From Spirogloea muscicola (lineage: Eukaryota; Streptophyta; Zygnematophyceae; Spirogloeales; Spirogloeaceae), in NCBI GenBank assembly GCA_009602725.1, contig WELB01000008.1, positions 718,084 through 736,808 on the forward strand: DNA of 18,725 bases. Direction: 5' to 3'. Positions 18,134-18,725 of the stretch are shown one piece after another; position 1 is the stretch's first letter, and each line of letters begins with the position of its first letter. A model generated the notes under the pieces. It did not search any database, had not been told where the DNA came from, and saw only the letters and a program-made list of their open reading frames with translations. The position numbers and the translations under genes were made by a program.

Positions 18134-18725
18134 CACGGGGGTGGTCAAGTTCCCGGCCCCTCCTCCCAAGGAGGGCCGAGTTTTCGACCCACCCGCCCCC
18201 CCCGCCGCTCCGCACGTGCAGGCGGCCTCGGCCTCCGTGGAGGCGACCAGCCCCTTCACGCGACGGTGAAGATTTGCGTGACCGACCGACCGCATGTGAA
18301 CTGGACCAGAGGAAGAAATGAGACCGGAAACACGGCAGCCCCCAAGGCTGGTGGCCAGCGGGCTGATGCGGCTGCCGCAGCGTGACGGCAGAGAGACGGT
18401 GCCGCCGGGCCGTGCCCCGCCCCCGCTGACGCCGCCGCTGACGCCGGCGGGCCCCCCCGCCAGCTACCGCGCCGAGCCCGCGAAGCCGGAATCGGCGCCA
18501 GGGGGGGGCGAGGTCTCTGGGCAAACGTGGGACGAGCCAGCGTCGCAACGTCGTTCATCTCAACGTTTTCAAAAGTTGACGAAATGACAGAGTAGCAGTG
18601 AAGACTTAATGGTGTCGTCCGCAACTTGCGGCGGCGGGTGGCCGCATCCCCCTCGCGCCACGCGGCGCGCGGCGGTGCGCTCCCGGGGGGCCCCGCCGGA
18701 GCACGTGCAGGCGGGGCCGCCGCGG
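18134..18725. other. GC-rich right edge; possible exons, strand undecided
   Basis: Several frames are open on both strands. The best plus candidate starts at an ATG at 18318 in a GAAGAA context and encodes a Pro-rich 89-residue stretch (PPGRAPPPLTPPLTPAGPPA) ending at 18587. The best minus candidate runs from an ATG at 18295 with GC-ending codons (VKGLVASTEAEAACTC). The composition resembles the 5' exon region of the ABC1 kinase gene, so a gene 5' end is plausible, but neither frame has a recognisable domain. Confidence 0.3.
18212..18225. promoter_or_regulatory. G-box-containing 14-mer, repeated at 18701-18714
   Basis: GCACGTGCAGGCGG occurs twice exactly, 489 bp apart. It holds the palindrome CACGTG, the core G-box/E-box bound by bZIP and bHLH factors in the green lineage. 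The role is inferred only from the motif and its setting in a GC island. Confidence 0.3.

Noticed and set aside
1-18725. tRNA or rRNA genes
   Set aside because: I saw no cloverleaf with matching A and B boxes and no conserved rRNA stretches, though a scan by eye could miss an intron-containing tRNA.

Overview
The window is eukaryotic nuclear DNA. Genes are split by many short GT-AG introns, the coding sequence is GC-rich at third codon positions near 5' ends, and the recognisable proteins belong to the green lineage (plant-type GH13 alpha-amylase, an ADCK1-type ABC1 kinase, and a protein with a motif I recall from plant nuclear proteins). A degenerate CCCTAAA-like tract and remnants of Copia and non-LTR retrotransposons fit a green alga, perhaps a trebouxiophyte. 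That placement is inference. Nothing looks bacterial, organellar, CRISPR-like, or like an rRNA or tRNA gene.

Layout. 1-306: G-rich end of the sequence and intron. 307-2222 (+): 3' five exons of an alpha-amylase with all three catalytic acids and an unexpected 70-residue amphipathic, LEA-like tail. 2223-3334: convergent intergenic region with a decayed tandem repeat. 3335-about 8412 (-): 16-exon ADCK1-like ABC1 atypical kinase. I could place every junction from exon 1 to the stop with consistent phase. Its 5' end is blurred by the only ambiguous base of the window (8413). 9078-11160: retrotransposon graveyard (non-LTR 3' end on -, broken Copia integrase/RT on +). 11160-12510: no supported gene. 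12511-13586 (-): unrecognised five-exon gene. 13825-15763 (-): gene with a WAPDV...SHTL motif and Lys-rich tail. 15764-16752: GC-rich tract followed by two 5'-truncated head-to-tail copies of the same non-LTR 3' end, one with a 7-bp target-site duplication. 16850-17730: degenerate repeat cluster. 17930-18725: GC-rich DNA with a 63-bp tandem repeat and only weak coding signals.

The genes do not form a pathway. The amylase acts on starch, the ABC1 kinase is expected in mitochondria or plastids, and the other two are probably nuclear or cytosolic. The most distinctive items are the amylase tail, the conserved 8-bp-stem hairpin in all three non-LTR 3' ends, and the retroelement tails that bracket two genes.
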